A stretch of DNA of 64,000 nucleotides. Origin: Arcuatula senhousia. Its lineage: Eukaryota; Mollusca; Bivalvia; Mytilida; Mytilidae. Shown one piece after another: positions 1 through 9,411 of this stretch; position 1 is the stretch's first letter; every line of letters begins with the position of its first letter. The notes beneath the pieces were generated by a model. The model had not been told where the DNA came from and ran no database searches. It worked only from the letters and a program-made list of their open reading frames with translations. The stretch covers positions 15,223,001-15,287,000 of the forward strand of contig OZ020305.1 of NCBI GenBank assembly GCA_963971305.1. The letters are read 5' to 3'. Made by a program: the position numbers and the translations under genes.

Positions 1-744
1 TCATAATGAGCTAATTACTTTAATTTAGGATTGGTGATTTGACTGAAGATTTTTATTTTGTATTTTATTTACATTTTTAGTTCAAAAATTGATTTTTCTA
101 ACTCTACGTCTTTTTTTTATTTTTCAAGAAGGGGGCGATAATTCACAATATCTGGTAATAGATGACTTTGATATATATTGTATTCGTAGATTGGACGCAA
201 TGAACGTAATTCTGAAAATGGAATGGTAAATGCTGATTTTTTATTATATTTTTTATTTGTTGCTATATTTGTAAATTTCAGTTGGAGGGGGGGGGGATAG
301 CGACAATAAAAAAGGGGCGGTGCGGAGATTACAGCTAGTCGTTGTTGTTTAATATAGTGCCCTTTTTATGTGCACATTTGTCTTATTTTGTTCGGTCGCG
401 TGTGCTTTTAGCTTGCCGTTTGTGTGGTATTTCCTTGAGACTGAGTGAGTTTCATGATCAAATAAGCAGAAATTACTGAAGTTGTCCACGAAGCTTGTTG
501 CTTTTGCAACTTGAGTACAAGAGCGGACGAATATTCGGGTTTATGACTTTTTCTATTTTATAACAAAACTACCGCAAATGTTTCATTATGTTGAGGAAAA
601 TGTGTTTTGCAATGGTGTAAGGGGGGAAACAACGCGCATGATTTGCACGAGCTTCATGTTTTCTTTACGATTGAAGCAACACAGCATACAACTTTGATCT
701 GATTTTTGTTCAGAAGCTTCTCTGATGCAGTTGGTAAGTCACTG

Positions 745-750
745 TTTATT
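745..750 (-). promoter_or_regulatory. Possible downstream poly(A) signal
   Basis: AATAAA on the minus strand about 270 nt beyond the stem-loop. It could serve as a fail-safe polyadenylation site for read-through transcripts; this is known for some histone genes, but here it is inference from a hexamer alone. Confidence 0.25.
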
Positions 751-998
751 GAAAAGCTAGCTATAGTTTTTTTATTTGCCATTTAAAGGATTTTTTTTAG
801 TCCAGGTTTTACTGTATTTGCATTTTTGAAAATGTATAGTGAAATCGGCATGGTTCGTTAACATGATTGGTTTGTTGCTTAATATGGTTAATTTGCAATA
901 GTTGTCGGCGGCGAAAGTTGAGTAACATAAATTGACTTTTACCTGAAAGAGAGATAGGGTCCGGTTAAAAATTCATTGTTTGTATACAAATAGTAAGA

Positions 999-1007
999 TT
1001 CTTTTTG
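999..1007 (-). promoter_or_regulatory. Histone downstream element-like purine box (U7 target), copy 1
   Basis: The minus strand reads CAAAAAGAA starting 13 positions past the last stem-loop base (12 intervening nt). This is close in sequence and position to the purine-rich histone downstream element (CAAGAAAGA type) that pairs with U7 snRNA. The same box recurs at the same offset, 104 to 96 bases below the lower coordinate of every CDS copy. Confidence 0.65.
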
Positions 1008-1019
1008 AAAAATTTTAGC

Positions 1020-1035
1020 GGCTCTTAAAAGAGCC
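1020..1035 (-). terminator. Histone-type 3' stem-loop, copy 1
   Basis: Read on the minus strand the site is GGCTCTTTTAAGAGCC: a perfect 6-bp stem with loop TTTA, preceded by GAAAAG. This fits the metazoan replication-dependent histone mRNA stem-loop (GGYYCU stem, UYUN-type loop) bound by SLBP. It lies 67 nt past the stop codon, as in histone 3' UTRs. Processing about 5 nt after the stem is inferred. Confidence 0.9.
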
Positions 1036-1102
1036 CTTTTCACAGTCACATAAAGGACTGGGTCTTTGGCATTTGGATGTGCCTTGTTGAATTCATGGTT
1101 CT

Positions 1103-1396
1103 TTATTCTTCTTCGAATGGATTGAATTCTGGCTCTTGTCCGAATAGCTTGAATCTTAGGGTTTCTGCTTCTTTGTGCTTTTCTGTTGTATATTGGTAGT
1201 ACATGTTGATGACGCCTTCAAGCACGACAATTCTCATACGAAGTGGATATCTGAAACTTCGAATGTTATCTTTGACGGCTTTGTCATACTTGTTCTTCAA
1301 GTATTCCAGTTTGTCACTCAGAAGCAACATCTGTTGACAGGCTTTCTGGGTTCTGTTCTCTGCGTCTTGTAGCTTGGCATACATTGAGGAGTCCAT
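1103..1396 (-). CDS. Unknown 97-residue protein with histone-type mRNA 3' end, copy 1
   Basis: I do not recognise the family. Seen: an intronless 97-codon frame, ATG at 1396 in a strong context (ACAACTATGG), TAA at 1103-1105. The protein is charge-balanced (16 K/R, 16 D/E). Residues about 5-45 and 58-84 look helical and could form coiled coils or a helical bundle. A basic patch RSFRYPLRMR sits at 46-55, there is one Cys (C20), and it ends in FEEE. There is no signal peptide, membrane segment or zinc motif. Upstream on the minus strand is a TATA box (1477-1485); downstream are a histone-type stem-loop (1020-1035) and a purine-rich element (999-1007), so the mRNA is probably about 430 nt, non-polyadenylated and S-phase or oocyte linked (inference). 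It is not a core or linker histone: no histone-fold sequence and no Lys-rich tail. Nuclear or chromatin role is a guess only. Unit 1 is long type, 1615 bp. Confidence 0.8.
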   Translation of the reverse strand: MDSSMYAKLQDAENRTQKACQQMLLLSDKLEYLKNKYDKAVKDNIRSFRYPLRMRIVVLEGVINMYYQYTTEKHKEAETLRFKLFGQEPEFNPFEEE

Positions 1397-1476
1397 AGTT
1401 GTATTATAAAGCTAGCGTTTGTTTTATTCTTTTGCGTATTCAAGTGAAAATGATACTTTCCCTGAGAGTTAAACTA

Positions 1477-1485
1477 CTTTATATA
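1477..1485 (-). promoter_or_regulatory. TATA box of copy 1
   Basis: The minus strand reads TATATAAAG. An initiator-like TCATT with its A at 1451 lies 34 bp downstream, predicting a leader of about 55 nt before the ATG at 1396. The same box sits 81-89 bases above the upper coordinate of every CDS copy. Between units the TATA is invariant in all copies I read. Confidence 0.75.
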
Positions 1486-1599
1486 CTGGATTCTCAGATG
1501 TCAAGATGACACGAAACGATTATCAAGAGATGAGTTTGACAGGACCGTTGTTTTCATAGCTTAAGTAGACCCAAGCTCTTTCCGTCGTTTAAAATGTAC

Positions 1600-1608
1600 A
1601 TTGCAAAT
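1600..1608. promoter_or_regulatory. Octamer-like upstream element, copy 1
   Basis: The plus strand reads ATTGCAAAT, one inserted base away from the histone H2B octamer ATGCAAAT, about 120 bp upstream of the TATA box. It recurs in each unit. The match is imperfect and could be chance in AT-rich DNA. Confidence 0.3.
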
Positions 1609-1615
1609 GATTATC

Positions 1616-2622
1616 TCATAATGAGCTAATTACTTTAATTTAGGATTGGTGATTTGACTGAAGATTTTTATTTTGTATTTTATTTACATTTTTAGTTCAA
1701 AAATTGATTTTTCTAACTCTACGTCTTTTTTTTATTTTTCAAGAAGGGGGCGATAATTCACAATATCTGGTAATAGATATTGTATTCGTAGATTGGACGC
1801 AATGAACGTAATTCTGAAAATGGAATGGTAAATGCTGATTTTTTTATTATATTTTTTATTTGTTGCTATATTTGTAAATTTCAGTTGGAGGGGGGAGGGA
1901 TAGCGACAATAAAAAAGGGGCGGTGCGGAGATTACAGCTAGTCGTTGTTGTTTAATATAGTGCCCTTTTTATGTGCACATTTGTCTTATTTTGTTCGGTC
2001 GCGTGTGCTTTTAGCTTGCCGTTTGTGTGGTATTTCCTTGAGACTGAGTGAGTTTCATGATCAAATAAGCAGAAATTACTGAAGTTGTCCACGAAGCTTG
2101 TTGCTTTTGCAACTTGAGTACAAGAGCGGACGAATATTCGGGTTTATGACTTTTTCTATTTTATAACAAAACTACCGCAAATGTTTCATTATGTTGAGGA
2201 AAATGTGTTTTGCAATGGTGTAAGGGGGGAAACAACGCGCATGATTTGCACGAGCTTCATGTTTTCTTTACGATTGAAGCAACACAGCATACAACTTTGA
2301 TCTGATTTTTGTTCAGAAGCTTCTCTGATGCAGTTGGTAAGTCACTGTTTATTGAAAAGCTAGCTATAGTTTTTTTATTTGCCATTTAAAGGATTTTTTT
2401 TAGTCCAGGTTTTACTGTATTTGCATTTTTGAAAATGTATAGTGAAATCGGCATGGTTCGTTAACATGATTGGTTTGTTGCTTAATATGGTTAATTTGCA
2501 ATAGTTGTCGGCGGCGAAAGTTGAGTAACATAAATTGACTTTTACCTGAAAGAGAGATAGGGTCCGGTTAAAAATTCATTGTTTGTATACAAATAGTAAG
2601 ATTCTTTTTGAAAAATTTTAGC
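1616..2622. other. Intergenic spacer, short type (unit 2, prototype)
   Basis: Same spacer as in unit 1 but lacking 13 bp after the AGAT at 1775-1778, and with the G tract broken by an A (G6-A-G3). The 13-bp difference leaves a perfect 9-bp inverted repeat (1760-1768 and 1775-1783, 6-nt loop). Short-type spacers occur in units 2-21, 25, 30 and 32. No gene is recognised in it. Confidence 0.8.
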
Positions 2623-2638
2623 GGCTCTTAAAAGAGCC
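2623..2638 (-). terminator. Histone-type 3' stem-loop, copy 2
   Basis: Same 16-nt hairpin as copy 1, perfect stem. Confidence 0.9.
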
Positions 2639-2705
2639 CTTTTCACAGTCACATAAAGGACTGGGTCTTTGGCATTTGGATGTGCCTTGTTGAATTCATG
2701 GTTCT

Positions 2706-2999
2706 TTATTCTTCTTCGAATGGATTGAATTCTGGCTCTTGTCCGAATAGCTTGAATCTTAGGGTTTCTGCTTCTTTGTGCTTTTCTGTTGTATATTGGT
2801 AGTACATGTTGATGACGCCTTCAAGCACGACAATTCTCATACGAAGTGGATATCTGAAACTTCGAATGTTATCTTTGACGGCTTTGTCATACTTGTTCTT
2901 CAAGTATTCCAGTTTGTCACTCAGAAGCAACATCTGTTGACAGGCTTTCTGGGTTCTGTTCTCTGCGTCTTGTAGCTTGGCATACATTGAGGAGTCCAT
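2706..2999 (-). CDS. Unknown 97-residue protein, copy 2
   Basis: Identical protein to copy 1 (Phe91 form). Unit 2 spans 1616-3218 (1603 bp, short spacer, G6-A-G3). TATA box at 3080-3088, stem-loop at 2623-2638. Confidence 0.8.
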   Translation of the reverse strand: MDSSMYAKLQDAENRTQKACQQMLLLSDKLEYLKNKYDKAVKDNIRSFRYPLRMRIVVLEGVINMYYQYTTEKHKEAETLRFKLFGQEPEFNPFEEE

Positions 3000-4225
3000 A
3001 GTTGTATTATAAAGCTAGCGTTTGTTTTATTCTTTTGCGTATTCAAGTGAAAATGATACTTTCCCTGAGAGTTAAACTACTTTATATACTGGATTCTCAG
3101 ATGTCAAGATGACACGAAACGATTATCAAGAGATGAGTTTGACAGGACCGTTGTTTTCATAGCTTAAGTAGACCCAAGCTCTTTCCGTCGTTTAAAATGT
3201 ACATTGCAAATGATTATCTCATAATGAGCTAATTACTTTAATTTAGGATTGGTGATTTGACTGAAGATTTTTATTTTGTATTTTATTTACATTTTTAGTT
3301 CAAAAATTGATTTTTCTAACTCTACGTCTTTTTTTTATTTTTCAAGAAGGGGGCGATAATTCACAATATCTGGTAATAGATATTGTATTCGTAGATTGGA
3401 CGCAATGAACGTAATTCTGAAAATGGAATGGTAAATGCTGATTTTTTTATTATATTTTTTATTTGTTGCTATATTTGTAAATTTCAGTTGGAGGGGGGAG
3501 GGATAGCGACAATAAAAAAGGGGCGGTGCGGAGATTACAGCTAGTCGTTGTTGTTTAATATAGTGCCCTTTTTATGTGCACATTTGTCTTATTTTGTTCG
3601 GTCGCGTGTGCTTTTAGCTTGCCGTTTGTGTGGTATTTCCTTGAGACTGAGTGAGTTTCATGATCAAATAAGCAGAAATTACTGAAGTTGTCCACGAAGC
3701 TTGTTGCTTTTGCAACTTGAGTACAAGAGCGGACGAATATTCGGGTTTATGACTTTTTCTATTTTATAACAAAACTACCGCAAATGTTTCATTATGTTGA
3801 GGAAAATGTGTTTTGCAATGGTGTAAGGGGGGAAACAACGCGCATGATTTGCACGAGCTTCATGTTTTCTTTACGATTGAAGCAACACAGCATACAACTT
3901 TGATCTGATTTTTGTTCAGAAGCTTCTCTGATGCAGTTGGTAAGTCACTGTTTATTGAAAAGCTAGCTATAGTTTTTTTATTTGCCATTTAAAGGATTTT
4001 TTTTAGTCCAGGTTTTACTGTATTTGCATTTTTGAAAATGTATAGTGAAATCGGCATGGTTCGTTAACATGATTGGTTTGTTGCTTAATATGGTTAATTT
4101 GCAATAGTTGTCGGCGGCGAAAGTTGAGTAACATAAATTGACTTTTACCTGAAAGAGAGATAGGGTCCGGTTAAAAATTCATTGTTTGTATACAAATAGT
4201 AAGATTCTTTTTGAAAAATTTTAGC

Positions 4226-4241
4226 GGCTCTTAAAAGAGCC
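4226..4241 (-). terminator. Histone-type 3' stem-loop, copy 3
   Basis: Perfect 6-bp stem, TTTA loop on the minus strand. Confidence 0.9.
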
Positions 4242-4308
4242 CTTTTCACAGTCACATAAAGGACTGGGTCTTTGGCATTTGGATGTGCCTTGTTGAATTC
4301 ATGGTTCT

Positions 4309-4602
4309 TTATTCTTCTTCGAATGGATTTAATTCTGGCTCTTGTCCGAATAGCTTGAATCTTAGGGTTTCTGCTTCTTTGTGCTTTTCTGTTGTATATT
4401 GGTAGTACATGTTGATGACGCCTTCAAGCACGACAATTCTCATACGAAGTGGATATCTGAAACTTCGAATGTTATCTTTGACGGCTTTGTCATACTTGTT
4501 CTTCAAGTATTCCAGTTTGTCACTCAGAAGCAACATCTGTTGACAGGCTTTCTGGGTTCTGTTCTCTGCGTCTTGTAGCTTGGCATACATTGAGGAGTCC
4601 AT
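4309..4602 (-). CDS. Unknown 97-residue protein, copy 3 (Leu91 variant)
   Basis: Differs from copy 1 by Phe91Leu (codon TTC to TTA). Unit 3 spans 3219-4821 (1603 bp, short). TATA box at 4683-4691, stem-loop at 4226-4241. First of six Leu91 copies. Confidence 0.8.
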   Translation of the reverse strand: MDSSMYAKLQDAENRTQKACQQMLLLSDKLEYLKNKYDKAVKDNIRSFRYPLRMRIVVLEGVINMYYQYTTEKHKEAETLRFKLFGQEPELNPFEEE

Positions 4603-5827
4603 AGTTGTATTATAAAGCTAGCGTTTGTTTTATTCTTTTGCGTATTCAAGTGAAAATGATACTTTCCCTGAGAGTTAAACTACTTTATATACTGGATTCT
4701 CAGATGTCAAGATGACACGAAACGATTATCAAGAGATGAGTTTGACAGGACCGTTGTTTTCATAGCTTAAGTAGACCCAAGCTCTTTCCGTCGTTTAAAA
4801 TGTACATTGCAAATGATTATCTCATAATGAGCTAATTACTTTAATTTAGGATTGGTGATTTGACTGAAGATTTTTATTTTGTATTTTATTTACATTTTTA
4901 GTTCAAAAATTGATTTTTCTAACTCTACGTCTTTTTTTTATTTTTCAAGAAGGGGGCGATAATTCACAATATCTGGTAATAGATATTGTATTCGTAGATT
5001 GGACGCAATGAACGTAATTCTGAAAATGGAATGGTAAATGCTGATTTTTTTATTATATTTTTTATTTGTTGCTATATTTGTAAATTTCAGTTGGAGGGGG
5101 AGGGATAGCGACAATAAAAAAGGGGCGGTGCGGAGATTACAGCTAGTCGTTGTTGTTTAATATAGTGCCCTTTTTATGTGCACATTTGTCTTATTTTGTT
5201 CGGTCGCGTGTGCTTTTAGCTTGCCGTTTGTGTGGTATTTCCTTGAGACTGAGTGAGTTTCATGATCAAATAAGCAGAAATTACTGAAGTTGTCCACGAA
5301 GCTTGTTGCTTTTGCAACTTGAGTACAAGAGCGGACGAATATTCGGGTTTATGACTTTTTCTATTTTATAACAAAACTACCGCAAATGTTTCATTATGTT
5401 GAGGAAAATGTGTTTTGCAATGGTGTAAGGGGGGAAACAACGCGCATGATTTGCACGAGCTTCATGTTTTCTTTACGATTGAAGCAACACAGCATACAAC
5501 TTTGATCTGATTTTTGTTCAGAAGCTTCTCTGATGCAGTTGGTAAGTCACTGTTTATTGAAAAGCTAGCTATAGTTTTTTTATTTGCCATTTAAAGGATT
5601 TTTTTTAGTCCAGGTTTTACTGTATTTGCATTTTTGAAAATGTATAGTGAAATCGGCATGGTTCGTTAACATGATTGGTTTGTTGCTTAATATGGTTAAT
5701 TTGCAATAGTTGTCGGCGGCGAAAGTTGAGTAACATAAATTGACTTTTACCTGAAAGAGAGATAGGGTCCGGTTAAAAATTCATTGTTTGTATACAAATA
5801 GTAAGATTCTTTTTGAAAAATTTTAGC

Positions 5828-5843
5828 GGCTCTTAAAAGAGCC
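5828..5843 (-). terminator. Histone-type 3' stem-loop, copy 4
   Basis: Unchanged hairpin. Confidence 0.9.
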
Positions 5844-5910
5844 CTTTTCACAGTCACATAAAGGACTGGGTCTTTGGCATTTGGATGTGCCTTGTTGAAT
5901 TCATGGTTCT

Positions 5911-6204
5911 TTATTCTTCTTCGAATGGATTTAATTCTGGCTCTTGTCCGAATAGCTTGAATCTTAGGGTTTCTGCTTCTTTGTGCTTTTCTGTTGTATA
6001 TTGGTAGTACATGTTGATGACGCCTTCAAGCACGACAATTCTCATACGAAGTGGATATCTGAAACTTCGAATGTTATCTTTGACGGCTTTGTCATACTTG
6101 TTCTTCAAGTATTCCAGTTTGTCACTCAGAAGCAACATCTGTTGACAGGCTTTCTGGGTTCTGTTCTCTGCGTCTTGTAGCTTGGCATACATTGAGGAGT
6201 CCAT
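5911..6204 (-). CDS. Unknown 97-residue protein, copy 4 (Leu91 variant)
   Basis: Leu91 form. Unit 4 spans 4822-6423 (1602 bp, short, G5-A-G3). TATA box at 6285-6293, stem-loop at 5828-5843. Confidence 0.8.
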   Translation of the reverse strand: MDSSMYAKLQDAENRTQKACQQMLLLSDKLEYLKNKYDKAVKDNIRSFRYPLRMRIVVLEGVINMYYQYTTEKHKEAETLRFKLFGQEPELNPFEEE

Positions 6205-7430
6205 AGTTGTATTATAAAGCTAGCGTTTGTTTTATTCTTTTGCGTATTCAAGTGAAAATGATACTTTCCCTGAGAGTTAAACTACTTTATATACTGGATT
6301 CTCAGATGTCAAGATGACACGAAACGATTATCAAGAGATGAGTTTGACAGGACCGTTGTTTTCATAGCTTAAGTAGACCCAAGCTCTTTCCGTCGTTTAA
6401 AATGTACATTGCAAATGATTATCTCATAATGAGCTAATTACTTTAATTTAGGATTGGTGATTTGACTGAAGATTTTTATTTTGTATTTTATTTACATTTT
6501 TAGTTCAAAAATTGATTTTTCTAACTCTACGTCTTTTTTTTATTTTTCAAGAAGGGGGCGATAATTCACAATATCTGGTAATAGATATTGTATTCGTAGA
6601 TTGGACGCAATGAACGTAATTCTGAAAATGGAATGGTAAATGCTGATTTTTTTATTATATTTTTTATTTGTTGCTATATTTGTAAATTTCAGTTGGAGGG
6701 GGGAGGGATAGCGACAATAAAAAAGGGGCGGTGCGGAGATTACAGCTAGTCGTTGTTGTTTAATATAGTGCCCTTTTTATGTGCACATTTGTCTTATTTT
6801 GTTCGGTCGCGTGTGCTTTTAGCTTGCCGTTTGTGTGGTATTTCCTTGAGACTGAGTGAGTTTCATGATCAAATAAGCAGAAATTACTGAAGTTGTCCAC
6901 GAAGCTTGTTGCTTTTGCAACTTGAGTACAAGAGCGGACGAATATTCGGGTTTATGACTTTTTCTATTTTATAACAAAACTACCGCAAATGTTTCATTAT
7001 GTTGAGGAAAATGTGTTTTGCAATGGTGTAAGGGGGGAAACAACGCGCATGATTTGCACGAGCTTCATGTTTTCTTTACGATTGAAGCAACACAGCATAC
7101 AACTTTGATCTGATTTTTGTTCAGAAGCTTCTCTGATGCAGTTGGTAAGTCACTGTTTATTGAAAAGCTAGCTATAGTTTTTTTATTTGCCATTTAAAGG
7201 ATTTTTTTTAGTCCAGGTTTTACTGTATTTGCATTTTTGAAAATGTATAGTGAAATCGGCATGGTTCGTTAACATGATTGGTTTGTTGCTTAATATGGTT
7301 AATTTGCAATAGTTGTCGGCGGCGAAAGTTGAGTAACATAAATTGACTTTTACCTGAAAGAGAGATAGGGTCCGGTTAAAAATTCATTGTTTGTAAACAA
7401 ATAGTAAGATTCTTTTTGAAAAATTTTAGC

Positions 7431-7446
7431 GGCTCTTAAAAGAGCC
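7431..7446 (-). terminator. Histone-type 3' stem-loop, copy 5
   Basis: Unchanged hairpin. Confidence 0.9.
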
Positions 7447-7513
7447 CTTTTCACAGTCACATAAAGGACTGGGTCTTTGGCATTTGGATGTGCCTTGTTG
7501 AATTCATGGTTCT

Positions 7514-7807
7514 TTATTCTTCTTCGAATGGATTGAATTCTGGCTCTTGTCCGAATAGCTTGAATCTTAGGGTTTCTGCTTCTTTGTGCTTTTCTGTTGT
7601 ATATTGGTAGTACATGTTGATGACGCCTTCAAGCACGACAATTCTCATACGAAGTGGATATCTGAAACTTCGAATGTTATCTTTGACGGCTTTGTCATAC
7701 TTGTTCTTCAAGTATTCCAGTTTGTCACTCAGAAGCAACATCTGTTGACAGGCTTTCTGGGTTCTGTTCTCTGCGTCTTGTAGCTTGGCATACATTGAGG
7801 AGTCCAT
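7514..7807 (-). CDS. Unknown 97-residue protein, copy 5
   Basis: Phe91 form, flanked on both sides by Leu91 copies. Unit 5 spans 6424-8026 (1603 bp, short). A private TGTAAACA replaces TGTATACA downstream of the gene, near 7394. TATA box at 7888-7896, stem-loop at 7431-7446. Confidence 0.8.
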   Translation of the reverse strand: MDSSMYAKLQDAENRTQKACQQMLLLSDKLEYLKNKYDKAVKDNIRSFRYPLRMRIVVLEGVINMYYQYTTEKHKEAETLRFKLFGQEPEFNPFEEE

Positions 7808-9034
7808 AGTTGTATTATAAAGCTAGCGTTTGTTTTATTCTTTTGCGTATTCAAGTGAAAATGATACTTTCCCTGAGAGTTAAACTACTTTATATACTGG
7901 ATTCTCAGATGTCAAGATGACACGAAACGATTATCAAGAGATGAGTTTGACAGGACCGTTGTTTTCATAGCTTAAGTAGACCCAAGCTCTTTCCGTCGTT
8001 TAAAATGTACATTGCAAATGATTATCTCATAATGAGCTAATTACTTTAATTTAGGATTGGTGATTTGACTGAAGATTTTTATTTTGTATTTTATTTACAT
8101 TTTTAGTTCAAAAATTGATTTTTCTAACTCTACGTCTTTTTTTTATTTTTCAAGAAGGGGGCGATAATTCACAATATCTGGTAATAGATATTGTATTCGT
8201 AGATTGGACGCAATGAACGTAATTCTGAAAATGGAATGGTAAATGCTGATTTTTTTATTATATTTTTTATTTGTTGCTATATTTGTAAATTTCAGTTGGA
8301 GGGGGGGAGGGATAGCGACAATAAAAAAGGGGCGGTGCGGAGATTACAGCTAGTCGTTGTTGTTTAATATAGTGCCCTTTTAATGTGCACATTTGTCTTA
8401 TTTTGTTCGGTCGCGTGTGCTTTTAGCTTGCCGTTTGTGTGGTATTTCCTTGAGACTGAGTGAGTTTCATGATCAAATAAGCAGAAATTACTGAAGTTGT
8501 CCACGAAGCTTGTTGCTTTTGCAACTTGAGTACAAGAGCGGACGAATATTCGGGTTTATGACTTTTTCTATTTTATAACAAAACTACCGCAAATGTTTCA
8601 TTATGTTGAGGAAAATGTGTTTTGCAATGGTGTAAGGGGGGAAACAACGCGCATGATTTGCACGAGCTTCATGTTTTCTTTACGATTGAAGCAACACAGC
8701 ATACAACTTTGATCTGATTTTTGTTCAGAAGCTTCTCTGATGCAGTTGGTAAGTCACTGTTTATTGAAAAGCTAGCTATAGTTTTTTTATTTGCCATTTA
8801 AAGGATTTTTTTTAGTCCAGGTTTTACTGTATTTGCATTTTTGAAAATGTATAGTGAAATCGGCATGGTTCGTTAACATGATTGGTTTGTTGCTTAATAT
8901 GGTTAATTTGCAATAGTTGTCGGCGGCGAAAGTTGAGTAACATAAATTGACTTTTACCTGAAAGAGAGATAGGGTCCGGTTAAAAATTCATTGTTTGTAT
9001 ACAAATAGTAAGATTCTTTTTGAAAAATTTTAGC

Positions 9035-9050
9035 GGCTCTTAAAAGAGCC
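9035..9050 (-). terminator. Histone-type 3' stem-loop, copy 6
   Basis: Unchanged hairpin. Confidence 0.9.
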
Positions 9051-9117
9051 CTTTTCACAGTCACATAAAGGACTGGGTCTTTGGCATTTGGATGTGCCTT
9101 GTTGAATTCATGGTTCT

Positions 9118-9411
9118 TTATTCTTCTTCGAATGGATTTAATTCTGGCTCTTGTCCGAATAGCTTGAATCTTAGGGTTTCTGCTTCTTTGTGCTTTTCTG
9201 TTGTATATTGGTAGTACATGTTGATGACGCCTTCAAGCACGACAATTCTCATACGAAGTGGATATCTGAAACTTCGAATGTTATCTTTGACGGCTTTGTC
9301 ATACTTGTTCTTCAAGTATTCCAGTTTGTCACTCAGAAGCAACATCTGTTGACAGGCTTTCTGGGTTCTGTTCTCTGCGTCTTGTAGCTTGGCATACATT
9401 GAGGAGTCCAT
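9118..9411 (-). CDS. Unknown 97-residue protein, copy 6 (Leu91 variant)
   Basis: Leu91 form. Unit 6 spans 8027-9630 (1604 bp, short, G7-A-G3) and carries the spacer variant CCTTTTAATG shared only with units 8 and 11. TATA box at 9492-9500, stem-loop at 9035-9050. Confidence 0.8.
   Translation of the reverse strand: MDSSMYAKLQDAENRTQKACQQMLLLSDKLEYLKNKYDKAVKDNIRSFRYPLRMRIVVLEGVINMYYQYTTEKHKEAETLRFKLFGQEPELNPFEEE

Larger units (their letters stand above)
1..1019. other. Intergenic spacer, long type (unit 1)
   Basis: About 1 kb with no convincing ORF on either strand. It contains T-rich tracts, a G homopolymer of 10 (about 287-296) preceded by GGA, a 13-bp segment absent from short-type spacers (just after the AGAT at about 161-164), a small GTTGC/GCAAC hairpin near 500, and splice-like signals on the plus strand (GTAAGT at 734, polypyrimidine-AG ending at 800). 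I recognise no rRNA, tRNA, 5S or snRNA gene. The same spacer, with small variants, lies between all the genes. Long-type spacers occur in units 1, 22-24, 26-29, 31 and 33-38. Confidence 0.8.

Noticed and set aside
1175..1372. 65-codon plus-strand open frame antisense to the gene, present in every unit
   Set aside because: Starts with GTG rather than ATG, lies wholly inside the opposite-strand CDS and follows from its codon pattern; no promoter or 3' signal on that strand.
1103..1396. Calling the 97-residue protein a histone because of the 3' hairpin
   Set aside because: The sequence lacks histone-fold signature segments and basic tails, and charge is balanced; only the gene architecture is histone-like.
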